Positions 1-8,335 of a DNA stretch of 64,000 nucleotides are shown here, piece after piece; position 1 is the stretch's first letter; each line of letters starts with the position of its first letter. The notes under the pieces are model-generated. The model saw nothing but the letters and a program-made list of their open reading frames with translations, did no database searches and was not told where the DNA came from. The translations under genes and the position numbers were made by a program. Source of the stretch: Rhodococcoides fascians A25f (GTDB taxonomy: Bacteria; Actinomycetota; Actinomycetes; Mycobacteriales; Mycobacteriaceae); the NCBI RefSeq assembly GCF_000760935.2, contig NZ_CP049744.1, positions 310,001 through 374,000 on the forward strand. Direction: 5' to 3'.

Positions 1-1301
1 GAGCCGAGAACCGAGACGCCGATCGCGCCGCCGAAGGTACGGAAGAAGGCAACCGTCGACGATGCTGCACCGACGTTCTGCACGCTGACCGTGTTCTGCA
101 CTGCGAGAACGAGATTCTGCATCAACATGCCGGTACCCAGGCCGACGATGGTGATGAAGATGCCGACAGTGACCAGGCTGGTGGCGTGATCGATCGTGCC
201 CAGGAGCAGGAATCCGACGACCAGCAGAACGGAACCGGTGACGATGAACGGCTTCCACTTTCCGAACTTGGTGATGAGCTGACCCGAGCCGACGGAGGCG
301 ACGAGCATGCCGAACACCAGTGGGATCGAGAGCAATCCGGCTTCGGTGGGGGTGTAGCCGCGAGCGGTCTGGAAGTACTGGCCGAGGAAGGTGGTGGCTC
401 CGAAGAGGCCGACACCGACGGCGATGGACGCGACGATGGCCAGGCCGGTGGTGCGCTCGGTGACGATCTTGAGCGGGATGATCGGCGACTTGTGCCGAGC
501 CTCGACGATGATCGTCAGGACGAGCAGCAGAACTCCGCCGCCGACCAGGTATGCGGTCTCACGGGAGATCCAGTCGTAGTAGTCCGCCTTGCCTGCGAAC
601 GAAACCCACACGAGGAGAACGGAAACGCCTGCGGTCAGCAGCAGTGCGCCGAGCCAGTCGATGGAGACGTTGTCCTTGCGGACGGTCTTGATGTGCAGTG
701 TCTTCTGCAGCAGGCCGAGGGCGATGACAGCGAGCGGCACGCAGACGAAGAAGCACCAGCGCCAGCCGAGGGGGCTGTCCACGATGACGCCGCCCAGGAT
801 GGGGCCACCGGACATCGACACGGCCATGACAGCGCCGGTGTAACCCGAGTAGCGACCGCGATCACGCGGGGAGACGATGGTGCCGATGATGGCGATGACG
901 AGTGCCGTCAAACCGCCCATGCCGATGCCCTGCACCACACGCGCGGCGAGCAGCAGCGGAACGTTGTGCGCGAAGCCGGCGATCAGCGAGCCGGCGACGA
1001 AGATGACGATCGCGCTCTGAACCAGGACCTTCTTGTTGAACAGGTCGGCGAGCTTGCCCCAGATGGGCGTCGACGCGGCGTTGGCCAGCAGTGCGGTGGT
1101 GATGACCCAGGCGTACGCGGTCTGCGAGCCCTTCAGGTCACCGATGATGGTCGGGAGTGCGGTCGAAACGATGGTGGTGCTCAGCAGCGCGGTGAACAGC
1201 GCGGCCAGCAGACCGGTGAGGGCTTCGAGGATCTGGCGATGCGACATTGCATCGGGATCGGCGACTGCCTGATTGGGCGGATTCTCCGCTGCTGTGGTCA
1301 T
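1..1301 (-). CDS. MFS drug exporter, DHA2/EmrB-QacA type (3' end cut off by window)
   Basis: This is a proton-driven multidrug exporter of the inner membrane. The visible 433 residues start MTTAAENPPNQAV and read through at least 11 hydrophobic segments, with the DHA2-type motif C region RVVQGIGMGG and the motif A-like stretch PIWGKLADLF. Early text (LLAALFTALLSTTIVSTALP) matches the first helix of 14-TM EmrB-type exporters. The gene runs off the left edge, so the last helices are missing. It starts 3 nt after the stop of the MarR gene upstream, so the two are almost certainly co-transcribed and the regulator controls export. The substrate cannot be read from the sequence. Confidence 0.92.
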   Translation of the reverse strand, partial: MTTAAENPPNQAVADPDAMSHRQILEALTGLLAALFTALLSTTIVSTALPTIIGDLKGSQTAYAWVITTALLANAASTPIWGKLADLFNKKVLVQSAIVIFVAGSLIAGFAHNVPLLLAARVVQGIGMGGLTALVIAIIGTIVSPRDRGRYSGYTGAVMAVSMSGGPILGGVIVDSPLGWRWCFFVCVPLAVIALGLLQKTLHIKTVRKDNVSIDWLGALLLTAGVSVLLVWVSFAGKADYYDWISRETAYLVGGGVLLLVLTIIVEARHKSPIIPLKIVTERTTGLAIVASIAVGVGLFGATTFLGQYFQTARGYTPTEAGLLSIPLVFGMLVASVGSGQLITKFGKWKPFIVTGSVLLVVGFLLLGTIDHATSLVTVGIFITIVGLGTGMLMQNLVLAVQNTVSVQNVGAASSTVAFFRTFGGAIGVSVLG

Positions 1302-1304
1302 GTC

Positions 1305-1790
1305 TTATCTCGCAATCAATTCAATGCGGGCCACGTCCTGGTGCTGGGCGTGGGCGTCTTCGGTGAACGTGTCGTTGAGCTTGCGGATGGAATCGAGGGC
1401 ATCGAGTGCCTCGGTTTCACTCCACTCGCTCAACATCTCTGCCAGGCGTCGTGCTCGCCTGTCCCAAATCTGTTTCAGTCGAGCCTGACCTTCGTCCGAC
1501 ACGCAGACCCGGGACGCCCTTCGGTCGTCCGGATCGGGATGCCGATCGATGTAGCCGAGGTCGACGAGGTCCGCGATCTGCCGGCTGAGGGCGGACTGGC
1601 TGACGCAGAGCCTGCTGGCGAGGTCGGTCTGTCTGCATTCACCTTCGGTCGCCAGGATGGCCAGAACTCCGGTCAGCGCCTGCGGCAACGGTGAATCCTC
1701 GACTCCGGTGGTCACGGCCCGCTTCAGCGTGCGCCCGAAGAGGAAAACCTCTTCGACCAGCGACTCCGCCGTCGTGGATTGAACTGCCAT
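1305..1790 (-). CDS. MarR-family transcriptional regulator
   Basis: This 161-residue winged-helix protein has the MarR core in the expected place: a recognition region around residues 55-80 (CRQTDLASRLCVSQSALSRQ) followed by the wing (DRHPDPDDRRASRVCVSDEG). MarR proteins usually act as homodimeric repressors released by small aromatic ligands. It is the first gene of an operon with the exporter immediately downstream and presumably represses both itself and the exporter. The 5' region holds imperfect inverted sequence (TACTTGCT near 1816 and AGCAAATAA near 1857) around an AT-rich stretch, a plausible operator. Confidence is high for the family; the ligand is unknown. Confidence 0.92.
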   Translation of the reverse strand: MAVQSTTAESLVEEVFLFGRTLKRAVTTGVEDSPLPQALTGVLAILATEGECRQTDLASRLCVSQSALSRQIADLVDLGYIDRHPDPDDRRASRVCVSDEGQARLKQIWDRRARRLAEMLSEWSETEALDALDSIRKLNDTFTEDAHAQHQDVARIELIAR

Positions 1791-1812
1791 GAGTACTCCA
1801 ACACTGAGTTCG

Positions 1813-1866
1813 ATTTACTTGCTGTCTGCAACCATATATATACATACATGCGCTAAGCAAATAATA
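1813..1866. promoter_or_regulatory. Candidate promoter/operator of the marR-exporter operon
   Basis: An unusually AT-rich stretch (CATATATATACATACATG) upstream of marR is flanked by imperfect inverted arms containing TTGCT and AGCAA. MarR proteins commonly bind such palindromes over their own promoter. The assignment rests on position and symmetry only. Confidence 0.35.
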
Positions 1867-1924
1867 TTCCTGTCTGGTGAATCACAGTGACGGGTCTGCT
1901 GGGGCTCGGGGAGATCCACACGGG

Positions 1925-1994
1925 GGATCAGCTCCCCGGATATGGATTTGTGCCTCCGATTGCGGGCACAAATCCGAAACTGGGGAGCCGATCC
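1925..1994. terminator. Nested hairpin behind the iron ABC operon
   Basis: Two stacked inverted repeats share one centre. The inner arms are perfect 11-mers (GGATTTGTGCC at 1944-1954 and its complement at 1965-1975). The outer arms are 13-mers with one mismatch (1925-1937 and 1982-1994). It starts 15 nt beyond the stop of the ABC ATPase and so could end transcription of that operon; no long T-run follows on either strand. Confidence 0.6.
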
Positions 1995-2008
1995 GCGGTC
2001 GAGGGCGG

Positions 2009-3025
2009 CTAGTGCACGTAGAAGAACGACCGCCGGACGGTCAGCGCGACGGTCTCACCCACCTGCGGGCGCGGCCCGCGTACCGAGCAGCGGAAGCCGA
2101 CGTCGCCGCTGCGCACCAGCACATCACTGGCATCACGTCCGAACAGCGAGGAGGTCACGGTGCCACTGATGTCGCCGTCGGACACGATATCGATGTCGGT
2201 CGGCAGGACCGCGAGTGTCCCGGGTCCGGTGCCGTCGGATGCCAGTGTGAGGGAGCCGGAGGTGAAAGTCCCCTGCGAGACGGTGCCGTCGACGAGGGTG
2301 GCGTCGGACAGGAAGCGGGCGACGAACGCCGACTTCGGGGCACGCACCACGTCCTCGGGTGTACCGACCTGCGCGATGGTGCCCTGATCGAGGACGACCA
2401 CCCGGTCTGCGAGGGCAAGGGCCTCGGTGCGATCGTGCGTCACATGTACGACGGTCAATCCTGCTGCGCGCGTCAGCGCCCGAAGCTCGAGGCGAAGGCG
2501 ATCGCGTAGAGGCTCGTCCAGCGCCGAGAGTGCCTCGTCCAAGAGCAGCGCCCGCGGCGACGAGACCAGAGCGCGAGCGAGCGCGACGCGTTGCCGCTGG
2601 CCACCGGAGAGAGTTGCCGGGTCCCGCTTCTCGAGCCCCGGCAGCCCGACGAGCTCGAGCACGTCGGCTACCTTCTTCGTACGCTCCGATTTGGATACCT
2701 TGGCCAATTCGAGCGGGTAGGAGACGTTTCGGCCGACGGTGCGGTGCGGCCACAGTGCATGCTGCTGGAACACCATCCCGAGCTTGCGAGCCTCGGGAGG
2801 CGTCGAAACGTGTTTGCTTGCCACAACATCCGGGCCGATGGAGATGGAACCGGCGGTCGGCGTGAGGAAGCCGGCGACAGTGCGCAGCAGCGTGGTCTTC
2901 CCCGAGCCCGACGGTCCGACGAGTGCGACGAACTCTCCGTCGGCGATGTCGAGATCGATTCCCTCCACGCCGACCGTGCCGTCGTGGTAACGGAGGCCGA
3001 GATGTTCGATCGTGATGGCAGACAT
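2009..3025 (-). CDS. ABC transporter ATPase, iron(III)/spermidine type (FbpC/PotA-like)
   Basis: This 338-residue ATPase powers the importer encoded by the two genes upstream. Walker A is GPSGSGKTT at residues 37-45, the signature is LSGGQRQRVALARAL near residue 140, Walker B is ALLLDEAL followed by the D-loop SALDEPL, and the switch histidine lies in VVHVTHD. The last ~100 residues look like a TOBE substrate-linked regulatory domain, as in FbpC and PotA. The ATG at 3025 was chosen because an AAGGA ribosome site lies just upstream and the reading frame further upstream overlaps the permease. It is the last gene of a three-gene operon, 11 nt after the permease. Confidence 0.92.
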   Translation of the reverse strand: MSAITIEHLGLRYHDGTVGVEGIDLDIADGEFVALVGPSGSGKTTLLRTVAGFLTPTAGSISIGPDVVASKHVSTPPEARKLGMVFQQHALWPHRTVGRNVSYPLELAKVSKSERTKKVADVLELVGLPGLEKRDPATLSGGQRQRVALARALVSSPRALLLDEALSALDEPLRDRLRLELRALTRAAGLTVVHVTHDRTEALALADRVVVLDQGTIAQVGTPEDVVRAPKSAFVARFLSDATLVDGTVSQGTFTSGSLTLASDGTGPGTLAVLPTDIDIVSDGDISGTVTSSLFGRDASDVLVRSGDVGFRCSVRGPRPQVGETVALTVRRSFFYVH

Positions 3026-3036
3026 CGGATTCCTTC

Positions 3037-4695
3037 TTATCGGCGTCGGACTTGCGGGCGTCCGGCTCGGGTGGAGGCGACCAGGCCCAGACCAGCGAAT
3101 CCGACGAGCGCGACGAGTAGGGACAGTGCAGAGGCGGCGTTGTAGTCGCCGGCCTGCTGCAGGTTGAATATGGACACGCCGAGGGTCTGTGTGCCCGGAG
3201 CGACGAGAAGCACCGACATGGTCAGCTCCCGCACTGCAGTGAGGGCGACGAGTACCCCACCGGTGACTGCGGCGGGGATCGCCATCTTCCACGGCACGTC
3301 CCGCAGCGACCGAAGATGGGATGCGCCGGAGGATCTCGCGACTTCTTCGAGGGCCGTCGGCGTGGAACTCAGTGGCGCGCGGACGGCTTGGACGACGATC
3401 GCGAGGAACGCCATGACGTAGGCGCACAGGATGACCCACTTGGTGTCGAACAGTCCGGTGTAGCGTCCGATGATCAACCAACCGACGGCGATGACCAGGC
3501 CGGGAATTGCCTGCGGCAGCATGGCAGCCAGGTCGAGGCCGACGTTGTCGCGGGATCGGGTGCGGGTGGTGAGCACGCCGATGGCCAAGCCGAGGAATCC
3601 GCAGACGAGAGCCGCCCCGAGGGCCAGCGTCACCGAATTCTGAATGCCCACCAGGGTTCCCGGTGCAGTGACGGCACTTTCGATACTCTGCAGCGTGAGA
3701 TTTCCCCAGGTGAGCGGTACGCCGGGGGCCGGCAACAATGCCTGAGTTGCCAGCGCCAGGATCGGCAGCACCGTCAGGGCCAGCCCAAGGATCCATACAG
3801 CGACGCCTGCCGGAATTCGACTGCGGCCCAGCGGAAGTGACTGTGGGGCCGTGACTGCGCCGTCCAACTGAATCGATCGACGGCCGAGAATGCGATCGAT
3901 CGCGACTGCGACCACGGCGAATGCGAGGAGTCCGATGCCGATGGTCGAGACCACTTCGAGCGGTCGATCGACGGTGCCCGACTGGATGTATCGGTACACC
4001 ATGGTCGAGAGCGTGACGTAGCGCTCGGGCAATCCGATCAGGGCCGGAATGCCGAAATCCGCAAGATTGGATACGGCCGTCAACGTCAGTGATGCCAGCA
4101 GGGCCGGGCGCAGCAGTGGCAGCGTCACGTCGCGCATGGCCCGGAACGGTGATGCTCCGGCAATGCGAGCCGCCTGTTCCAGATCGCCCGGTACTCGTCG
4201 CAGCGCTGCCGAGATGATCAGGTACGCAAGCGGATACGAGTGCACGGTCAGCAGGAAGATCACGCCGTCACCGCCGTAGATGTTCCACAGCGGTCCGCCG
4301 CCGAACGTCTCGCTCCAGAACGAGTTGATCATTCCGCTCGGGCCCAGCAGTCCCGTCCACGCGATCGCGCCGACGAACGGCGGAATCAGCAACGGGCTGA
4401 GCAGAATCAGACGTAGTACCGAGCGACCGGGCAGATCGGTGCGATCGAGAACGAGGGCCATGATGGTCGCGATCGCCACCGCCGCTGCCGCCGACAGACC
4501 TGCAGATACGACACTGTTGGCCGCAGCCGAGGCGATTCCTCCGTCGAGCAGCTCCTGAATGTGGTTGCCACCCAGACCGATCGAGACAACGGCGGCCAAC
4601 GGTGCGCCGATCAGAGCCAGGACGGCCAGCCACAGGCAGGCGCGTACCCAGGTGACGCGGTCAGCCAAGAAGATCGTTGAACGTGGCGACGGCAT
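3037..4695 (-). CDS. ABC transporter permease, fused two-domain iron type (FbpB/SfuB-like)
   Basis: This 552-residue membrane protein carries two copies of the binding-protein-dependent transport domain in one chain, about 12 helices in all. Each half has an EAA-type loop that docks the ATPase: LEQAARIAGASPFRAMRDV in the first and LEEVARSSGASHLRSLRDV in the second. Fused permeases of this design are typical of Fe(III), thiamine or aminoethylphosphonate importers. The ATG at 4695 overlaps the end of the binding-protein gene by 35 nt; a TTG at 4668 is an alternative start that would remove most of the overlap. The protein acts with the lipoprotein and ATPase on either side. Confidence 0.9.
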   Translation of the reverse strand: MPSPRSTIFLADRVTWVRACLWLAVLALIGAPLAAVVSIGLGGNHIQELLDGGIASAAANSVVSAGLSAAAAVAIATIMALVLDRTDLPGRSVLRLILLSPLLIPPFVGAIAWTGLLGPSGMINSFWSETFGGGPLWNIYGGDGVIFLLTVHSYPLAYLIISAALRRVPGDLEQAARIAGASPFRAMRDVTLPLLRPALLASLTLTAVSNLADFGIPALIGLPERYVTLSTMVYRYIQSGTVDRPLEVVSTIGIGLLAFAVVAVAIDRILGRRSIQLDGAVTAPQSLPLGRSRIPAGVAVWILGLALTVLPILALATQALLPAPGVPLTWGNLTLQSIESAVTAPGTLVGIQNSVTLALGAALVCGFLGLAIGVLTTRTRSRDNVGLDLAAMLPQAIPGLVIAVGWLIIGRYTGLFDTKWVILCAYVMAFLAIVVQAVRAPLSSTPTALEEVARSSGASHLRSLRDVPWKMAIPAAVTGGVLVALTAVRELTMSVLLVAPGTQTLGVSIFNLQQAGDYNAASALSLLVALVGFAGLGLVASTRAGRPQVRRR

Positions 4696-5680
4696 CGGGC
4701 TGCGAGGCGGTGATGGTGTCGAGGTCCGGGTTCAGCAGTGCGATGTCGTCGAGAGCAGGCGCGCCCTCGGGCGTGCCGACGTCGGACCGGACCGGCAGGT
4801 ACTGCTGCTCGACGGCGATCTCCTGACCGCGCTTGCTGACCAGGAAGTCCACGTACTTCTGTGCAGCCTCCTGGTTGGCCGAGTCCTTGAAGATGCCGGC
4901 CGGCTCGGAGATGTACGGGACACCGTCGGTGGGGTACGACGCCGCGATGGGCGAGCCCTTCTCGGCCAGCTCGCGCACCAGGTAGTCGACGACGATCCCG
5001 ACCGGCTGGGTGCCTGCCGCGACCGCCTGAGCGACGGGACCGTTGCTCTCGGCGACCACGGGCTCGTTGGCAACGAGGTCTGTGAGCCACGGAAGCCCGA
5101 GGTCTTCCTGGCCGAGCCACACCGCGGTGTTGAACGCTGCCGCGCCGGACACGTCGGGATTGGGCAGCGTGATCTGGCCCTTGTACCGCGGATCGGCCAG
5201 TTCTTTCCACGACGTCGGAGGCTGCGAGACGGCCCCGGTGTTGTACGCGATGACCGTCGGGATGATGCGGGTGCCCACGTAGTAGCCGTCGGGATCGACG
5301 ACGTTGGGATCGAGCGCATCGACGTCGGCCGGGGTGTACTGCAGCAGCAGGTCGTCGGCCTTGTACTTCTCGAACGTCGGAGCGTCTGCGGCGAGTAGTA
5401 CGTCGGCACCGATGGAACCGGTCTGCCGTTCGGAGGCGATGCGGGCATTGAGATCGCCGGTGCCCGCGCGGAACACCTGCACGTCGATGCCCGGATTCTC
5501 GGCGGTGAACTCGGCGTTGAGAGCATCGATCTTGGCCTGCGGCTCCGAGGTGTACACCGTTAGCGTGCCGCTCGTACCGCCGCTGCTTTCGGGGGCCGCC
5601 GGTTCGGAGCAGGAGGCAAGGGTGAGAGCGGCTGCGAGACCGAGGATTCCACCGGCGGCGACGCGAGAAACGATGTTCAC
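4661..5680 (-). CDS. ABC transporter substrate-binding lipoprotein, iron(III)-type
   Basis: This 339-residue exported binding protein has a signal peptide ending in the lipobox LASC (Cys24), so it should be anchored outside the membrane. The mature part begins with GTLTVYTSEP, typical of the Fe(III)/aminoethylphosphonate binding-protein class, and contains SWKELADPRYKGQITLPNP, a hallmark stretch of that fold. The GTG at 5680 is preferred over an ATG 30 nt upstream because AGGAGA sits 8 nt before it. It is the first gene of the binding protein-permease-ATPase operon. Iron is the most common cargo of the class, but thiamine, spermidine or phosphonate cannot be excluded. No DtxR-type iron box is evident upstream. 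Confidence 0.85.
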   Translation of the reverse strand: MNIVSRVAAGGILGLAAALTLASCSEPAAPESSGGTSGTLTVYTSEPQAKIDALNAEFTAENPGIDVQVFRAGTGDLNARIASERQTGSIGADVLLAADAPTFEKYKADDLLLQYTPADVDALDPNVVDPDGYYVGTRIIPTVIAYNTGAVSQPPTSWKELADPRYKGQITLPNPDVSGAAAFNTAVWLGQEDLGLPWLTDLVANEPVVAESNGPVAQAVAAGTQPVGIVVDYLVRELAEKGSPIAASYPTDGVPYISEPAGIFKDSANQEAAQKYVDFLVSKRGQEIAVEQQYLPVRSDVGTPEGAPALDDIALLNPDLDTITASQPDAVATFNDLLG

Positions 5681-5709
5681 TTCAGACTTCTCCTGAGAAA
5701 TATCGAGCA

Positions 5710-5754
5710 CGGAAGCTGCTCATGCTTCCGACCGTAACTGACACGCTGACGTGT
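5710..5754. promoter_or_regulatory. Inverted repeats upstream of the iron ABC operon
   Basis: Two small inverted repeats lie upstream of the binding-protein start: CGGAAGC (5710-5716) with GCTTCCG (5724-5730), and ACACG with CGTGT (5741-5754). Either could be an operator or leader hairpin. The evidence is symmetry and position only. Confidence 0.3.
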
Positions 5755-5823
5755 GTTGTGGGAACTGCACATGTCGTCGGGGTGAACGAGCAGTCGGGTC
5801 GGTGTGGCGGTTGCGGAGAACGG

Positions 5824-5856
5824 ACGTCCCCGCGGGGACGTTTTCGGCGATACAGT
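5824..5856 (+). promoter_or_regulatory. 18-bp perfect palindrome and -10 element before the VOC gene
   Basis: ACGTCCCCGCGGGGACGT at 5824-5841 is a perfect palindrome. A -10-like TACAGT follows at 5851-5856, placing the transcription start at about the ATG at 5863, so the message is probably leaderless. The palindrome would then cover the -20 to -40 region, the expected place for a repressor or activator site. Confidence 0.5.
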
Positions 5857-5862
5857 CCGAAC

Positions 5863-6213
5863 ATGGACGTTGTGCGCGCGATGCCCCTGCTCACGGTCAC
5901 CGATCTTGATGCGACGCTGGATGCTTATGTCCAGGTCACCGGCATGGAGGTCGTGATGAACCACGGTTGGATCGCGACGCTTGCTCCGGCCGGCGACAGC
6001 TCGGCGCAGCTGAGTCTGATCACCACCGACCCCACCGGACCGGTGAACCCGTCGGCGTCGATCGAGGTGGACGACGTCGACTCGGCCTATAGAGCTGCAG
6101 TCGACGCGGACCTCGAGATCGTCTACGAGATCACCAACGAGGAGTGGGGCGTACGCCGATTCTTCTTCCGCGATGCGGGCGGCAATGTGGTGAACGTGCT
6201 CGCCCACATGTGA
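5863..6213 (+). CDS. Small VOC/glyoxalase-fold protein
   Basis: This 116-residue protein has one vicinal-oxygen-chelate module: the first strand pair MPLLTVTDLDATLDAYVQVTG, the middle ASIEVDDVDSAYRAAVD, and the closing WGVRRFFFRDAGGNVVNVLAH that supplies the metal-facing strand in this superfamily. Members include glyoxalase I, bleomycin-binding proteins and dioxygenases; the reaction cannot be told from sequence. The ATG at 5863 was chosen because it follows a -10-like element and starts the fold directly; a second ATG at 5881 is possible. It stands alone, divergent from the iron importer, and its stop is only 2 nt from the convergent stop of the TDT transporter. Confidence 0.8.
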   Translation: MDVVRAMPLLTVTDLDATLDAYVQVTGMEVVMNHGWIATLAPAGDSSAQLSLITTDPTGPVNPSASIEVDDVDSAYRAAVDADLEIVYEITNEEWGVRRFFFRDAGGNVVNVLAHM

Positions 6214-6215
6214 GG

Positions 6216-7340
6216 TCAGTTGGGGTGCAACAGAGTTCCTCGTAGAACACCTCGAACGGTGCGGGTGGCGACGGTGATCCAGGCCGCGAGCAGTGCCGCA
6301 TACAGCACTACGGCGAGGGCATGGACGGCGCCGAAATCGAGGGCACTACCCAGGGCAGTCGCTCCGGTGACACAGGTGCCGATGGGAAACGTGAACGACC
6401 ACCACGTCAGCGAGAATCCCATGTTTCTGCGCGCCGCGTACACGGTGAGTGCGGCGGCGAGCGCGAACATCAGCACTCCGAAGCCGCCCATGATCAGCCC
6501 GTAGCCGATGCCGAACACGTGTAATCCGACGGCGATCGACGCCTGTGAACCGGTGAACACCATCGATGCATCGGTGCCGAGTAGGTTTGCCGCAGTAATC
6601 GACTGACCGATCAGTCCCAAAGTGATCCACACCGTCGGAGCCGCGTCGACGGGCGGTAGACCGCCGTGCACGAGACGTCCGTAGATCAGCGTCAGCGTGA
6701 TCATCCCGATGATCAACGACAGCCCGAACATCGCGTAGCAGGCGCACAACAGAGCCAGCCGCCACTGACCCTCGGGCAGGTGCGGAAGCAGCAACGCCCC
6801 GGTCGACGCCGACACCATCGGCGGGACGACAGGCATCAGCCAGGCCGGCAGGGCGGCGACGTTGCGGTGATCGGACGTGGTGATCATCCGATACGGAACG
6901 GCGACGCTGGTGAACAGGCCCGCGGGCGTTCCCGTGATCCACAGGATGGCGAACAGTGCGGTCGACGCCGAGGGGCCGAGCACATCGGCTCCGAGGAGAC
7001 CGGCGCCTGCACCGACGGTCAGCAGTGCCATGGGCGGGGCTCCGTAGAACTGCACCATCACCGGATGTCGTGCGTACTCGACGGCCCGGTCGCGATGGCC
7101 GATCCAGTGCAGTGCGAAGGCTGTGCCGATGACGACCAGCGCCGCAGTGGCACAGACCCAGACGGCGACCGCGAAGATGTGCAGAGCCGGGAACTGCACC
7201 GGCAACGTTGCGGCTGCGGTGGCGACGATGCCGGTCCCCATCACCGCGGCGAACCAGTTGGGGGTGATGTGTTCGAAGGTCCGGCGGTGCGTATCGGTCT
7301 CGGTCTCGGTCGAGATCGGGGCGGGGACTGTCACGGTCAT
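6216..7340 (-). CDS. TDT-family anion/dicarboxylate channel (TehA/SLAC1-like)
   Basis: This 374-residue membrane protein has about ten helices. It belongs to the voltage-dependent anion channel/C4-dicarboxylate family (PF03595): it opens with FEHITPNWFAAVMGTGIVA, the canonical first helix of TehA and SLAC1. Family members move malate, sulfite, nitrate or chloride across the membrane, and the cargo here is not determined. An acidic/basic N-terminal tail of about 25 residues precedes the first helix. The LysR gene directly upstream on the same strand (68-nt gap) probably controls it, a pairing seen often in actinobacteria. Confidence 0.88.
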   Translation of the reverse strand: MTVTVPAPISTETETDTHRRTFEHITPNWFAAVMGTGIVATAAATLPVQFPALHIFAVAVWVCATAALVVIGTAFALHWIGHRDRAVEYARHPVMVQFYGAPPMALLTVGAGAGLLGADVLGPSASTALFAILWITGTPAGLFTSVAVPYRMITTSDHRNVAALPAWLMPVVPPMVSASTGALLLPHLPEGQWRLALLCACYAMFGLSLIIGMITLTLIYGRLVHGGLPPVDAAPTVWITLGLIGQSITAANLLGTDASMVFTGSQASIAVGLHVFGIGYGLIMGGFGVLMFALAAALTVYAARRNMGFSLTWWSFTFPIGTCVTGATALGSALDFGAVHALAVVLYAALLAAWITVATRTVRGVLRGTLLHPN

Positions 7341-7408
7341 GTGTTCAGCCTGCGCGGTGCCGCGCCCGCTCGGTAGGCGCCGGTTTGTTCACCGGTCATA
7401 ACGTGGGG

Positions 7409-8317
7409 TTATGGCTGTGTCTTCGCGGCCACAGCCAGCAACTCTGCGGCCGGACCGGTCGGGATACGACCGGACGGCCAGATCGCCCTCAACTCTCGGC
7501 GCAGCGTCAGCCCTGGGATCGGCACCTGGATCAGCGTTCCTGCGGCCAGCTCGGGTGCAACGGCCAGTGAGCTGAGGACGGCACCGCCGATTCCTGCGCC
7601 GACAGCCGATTTGATCGCCGTCGTCGACGAGACCTCGAGGAGCGGAGCCGCCGGTTGCCCGAGCCCCGCTGCGGCCAAGGCATTTTCGTAGGCCGAGCGC
7701 GTGCCCGAGCCCGTCTCTCGCGTGACGAGTGCGGTGGCGACGATCTCGGGGGCGATGGGCGGGGTGCTGACCCACGCGTGTCCCGGCGGTACCACGAGCA
7801 CCAATTCGTCGGTGGCCATGGTCCGATGATCGAGACCTGCAGGTATTTCGGGACTTTCGATGAAACCGATGTCTGCGCTACCTGCCAGCACATTCTCGGC
7901 GACCACCGTGGAGTTGCCCGAACTCAGGGTCGGCACGATGTGCGGAAGATGCGCATGCAGCGTGACCAGCCAGCGTGGCAGAAGATATTCTGCGACAGTC
8001 TGACTCGCAGCGATCTGCACGTGGCCGATCCGTTCGGCATGCAGCGCGGCGATCGCCGTCGCCAAGTCTTCGGCCGACCGGACGACCGGTGCGGCCCAAC
8101 TTGCGACGAGCTCGCCGAACTCGGTCAACACCGTTCCGCGTGCGCCCCGTTTCAGTAAGGGTGCGCCGACACGACGCTCGAGTGCACGAATGCGGGAACT
8201 GGCCGCCGGTTGTGACATACCGTGAGCCCGCCCCGCTCGCCCGATACTGCCGAGCTCGGCCACCGACAGCAACAGATCGATGCTGGTGAGATCGGCAACG
8301 TGAGGGGGAAGCGGCAC
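7409..8317 (-). CDS. LysR-family transcriptional regulator
   Basis: This 302-residue protein has the LysR layout: an N-terminal helix-turn-helix within residues ~10-65 (SIGRAGRAHGMSQPAASSRI, then RALERRVGAPLLKRG) and a C-terminal periplasmic-binding-fold effector domain starting near residue 90 (IGHVQIAASQTVAEYLLPRW). The start is a GTG at 8317. Its sequence resembles regulators of carbon-fixation and anion-transport genes. It lies directly upstream of the TDT channel in the same orientation and probably regulates it; the small-molecule effector is unknown. Confidence 0.9.
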   Translation of the reverse strand: MPLPPHVADLTSIDLLLSVAELGSIGRAGRAHGMSQPAASSRIRALERRVGAPLLKRGARGTVLTEFGELVASWAAPVVRSAEDLATAIAALHAERIGHVQIAASQTVAEYLLPRWLVTLHAHLPHIVPTLSSGNSTVVAENVLAGSADIGFIESPEIPAGLDHRTMATDELVLVVPPGHAWVSTPPIAPEIVATALVTRETGSGTRSAYENALAAAGLGQPAAPLLEVSSTTAIKSAVGAGIGGAVLSSLAVAPELAAGTLIQVPIPGLTLRRELRAIWPSGRIPTGPAAELLAVAAKTQP

Positions 8318-8335
8318 AGGGCGAGCCTACTTTCG

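Noticed and set aside
186..1694. 502-codon frame opposite the exporter and MarR genes
   Set aside because: It is a GC-skewed mirror frame over two well-supported genes, rich in Asp/Gly/Gln without domains.
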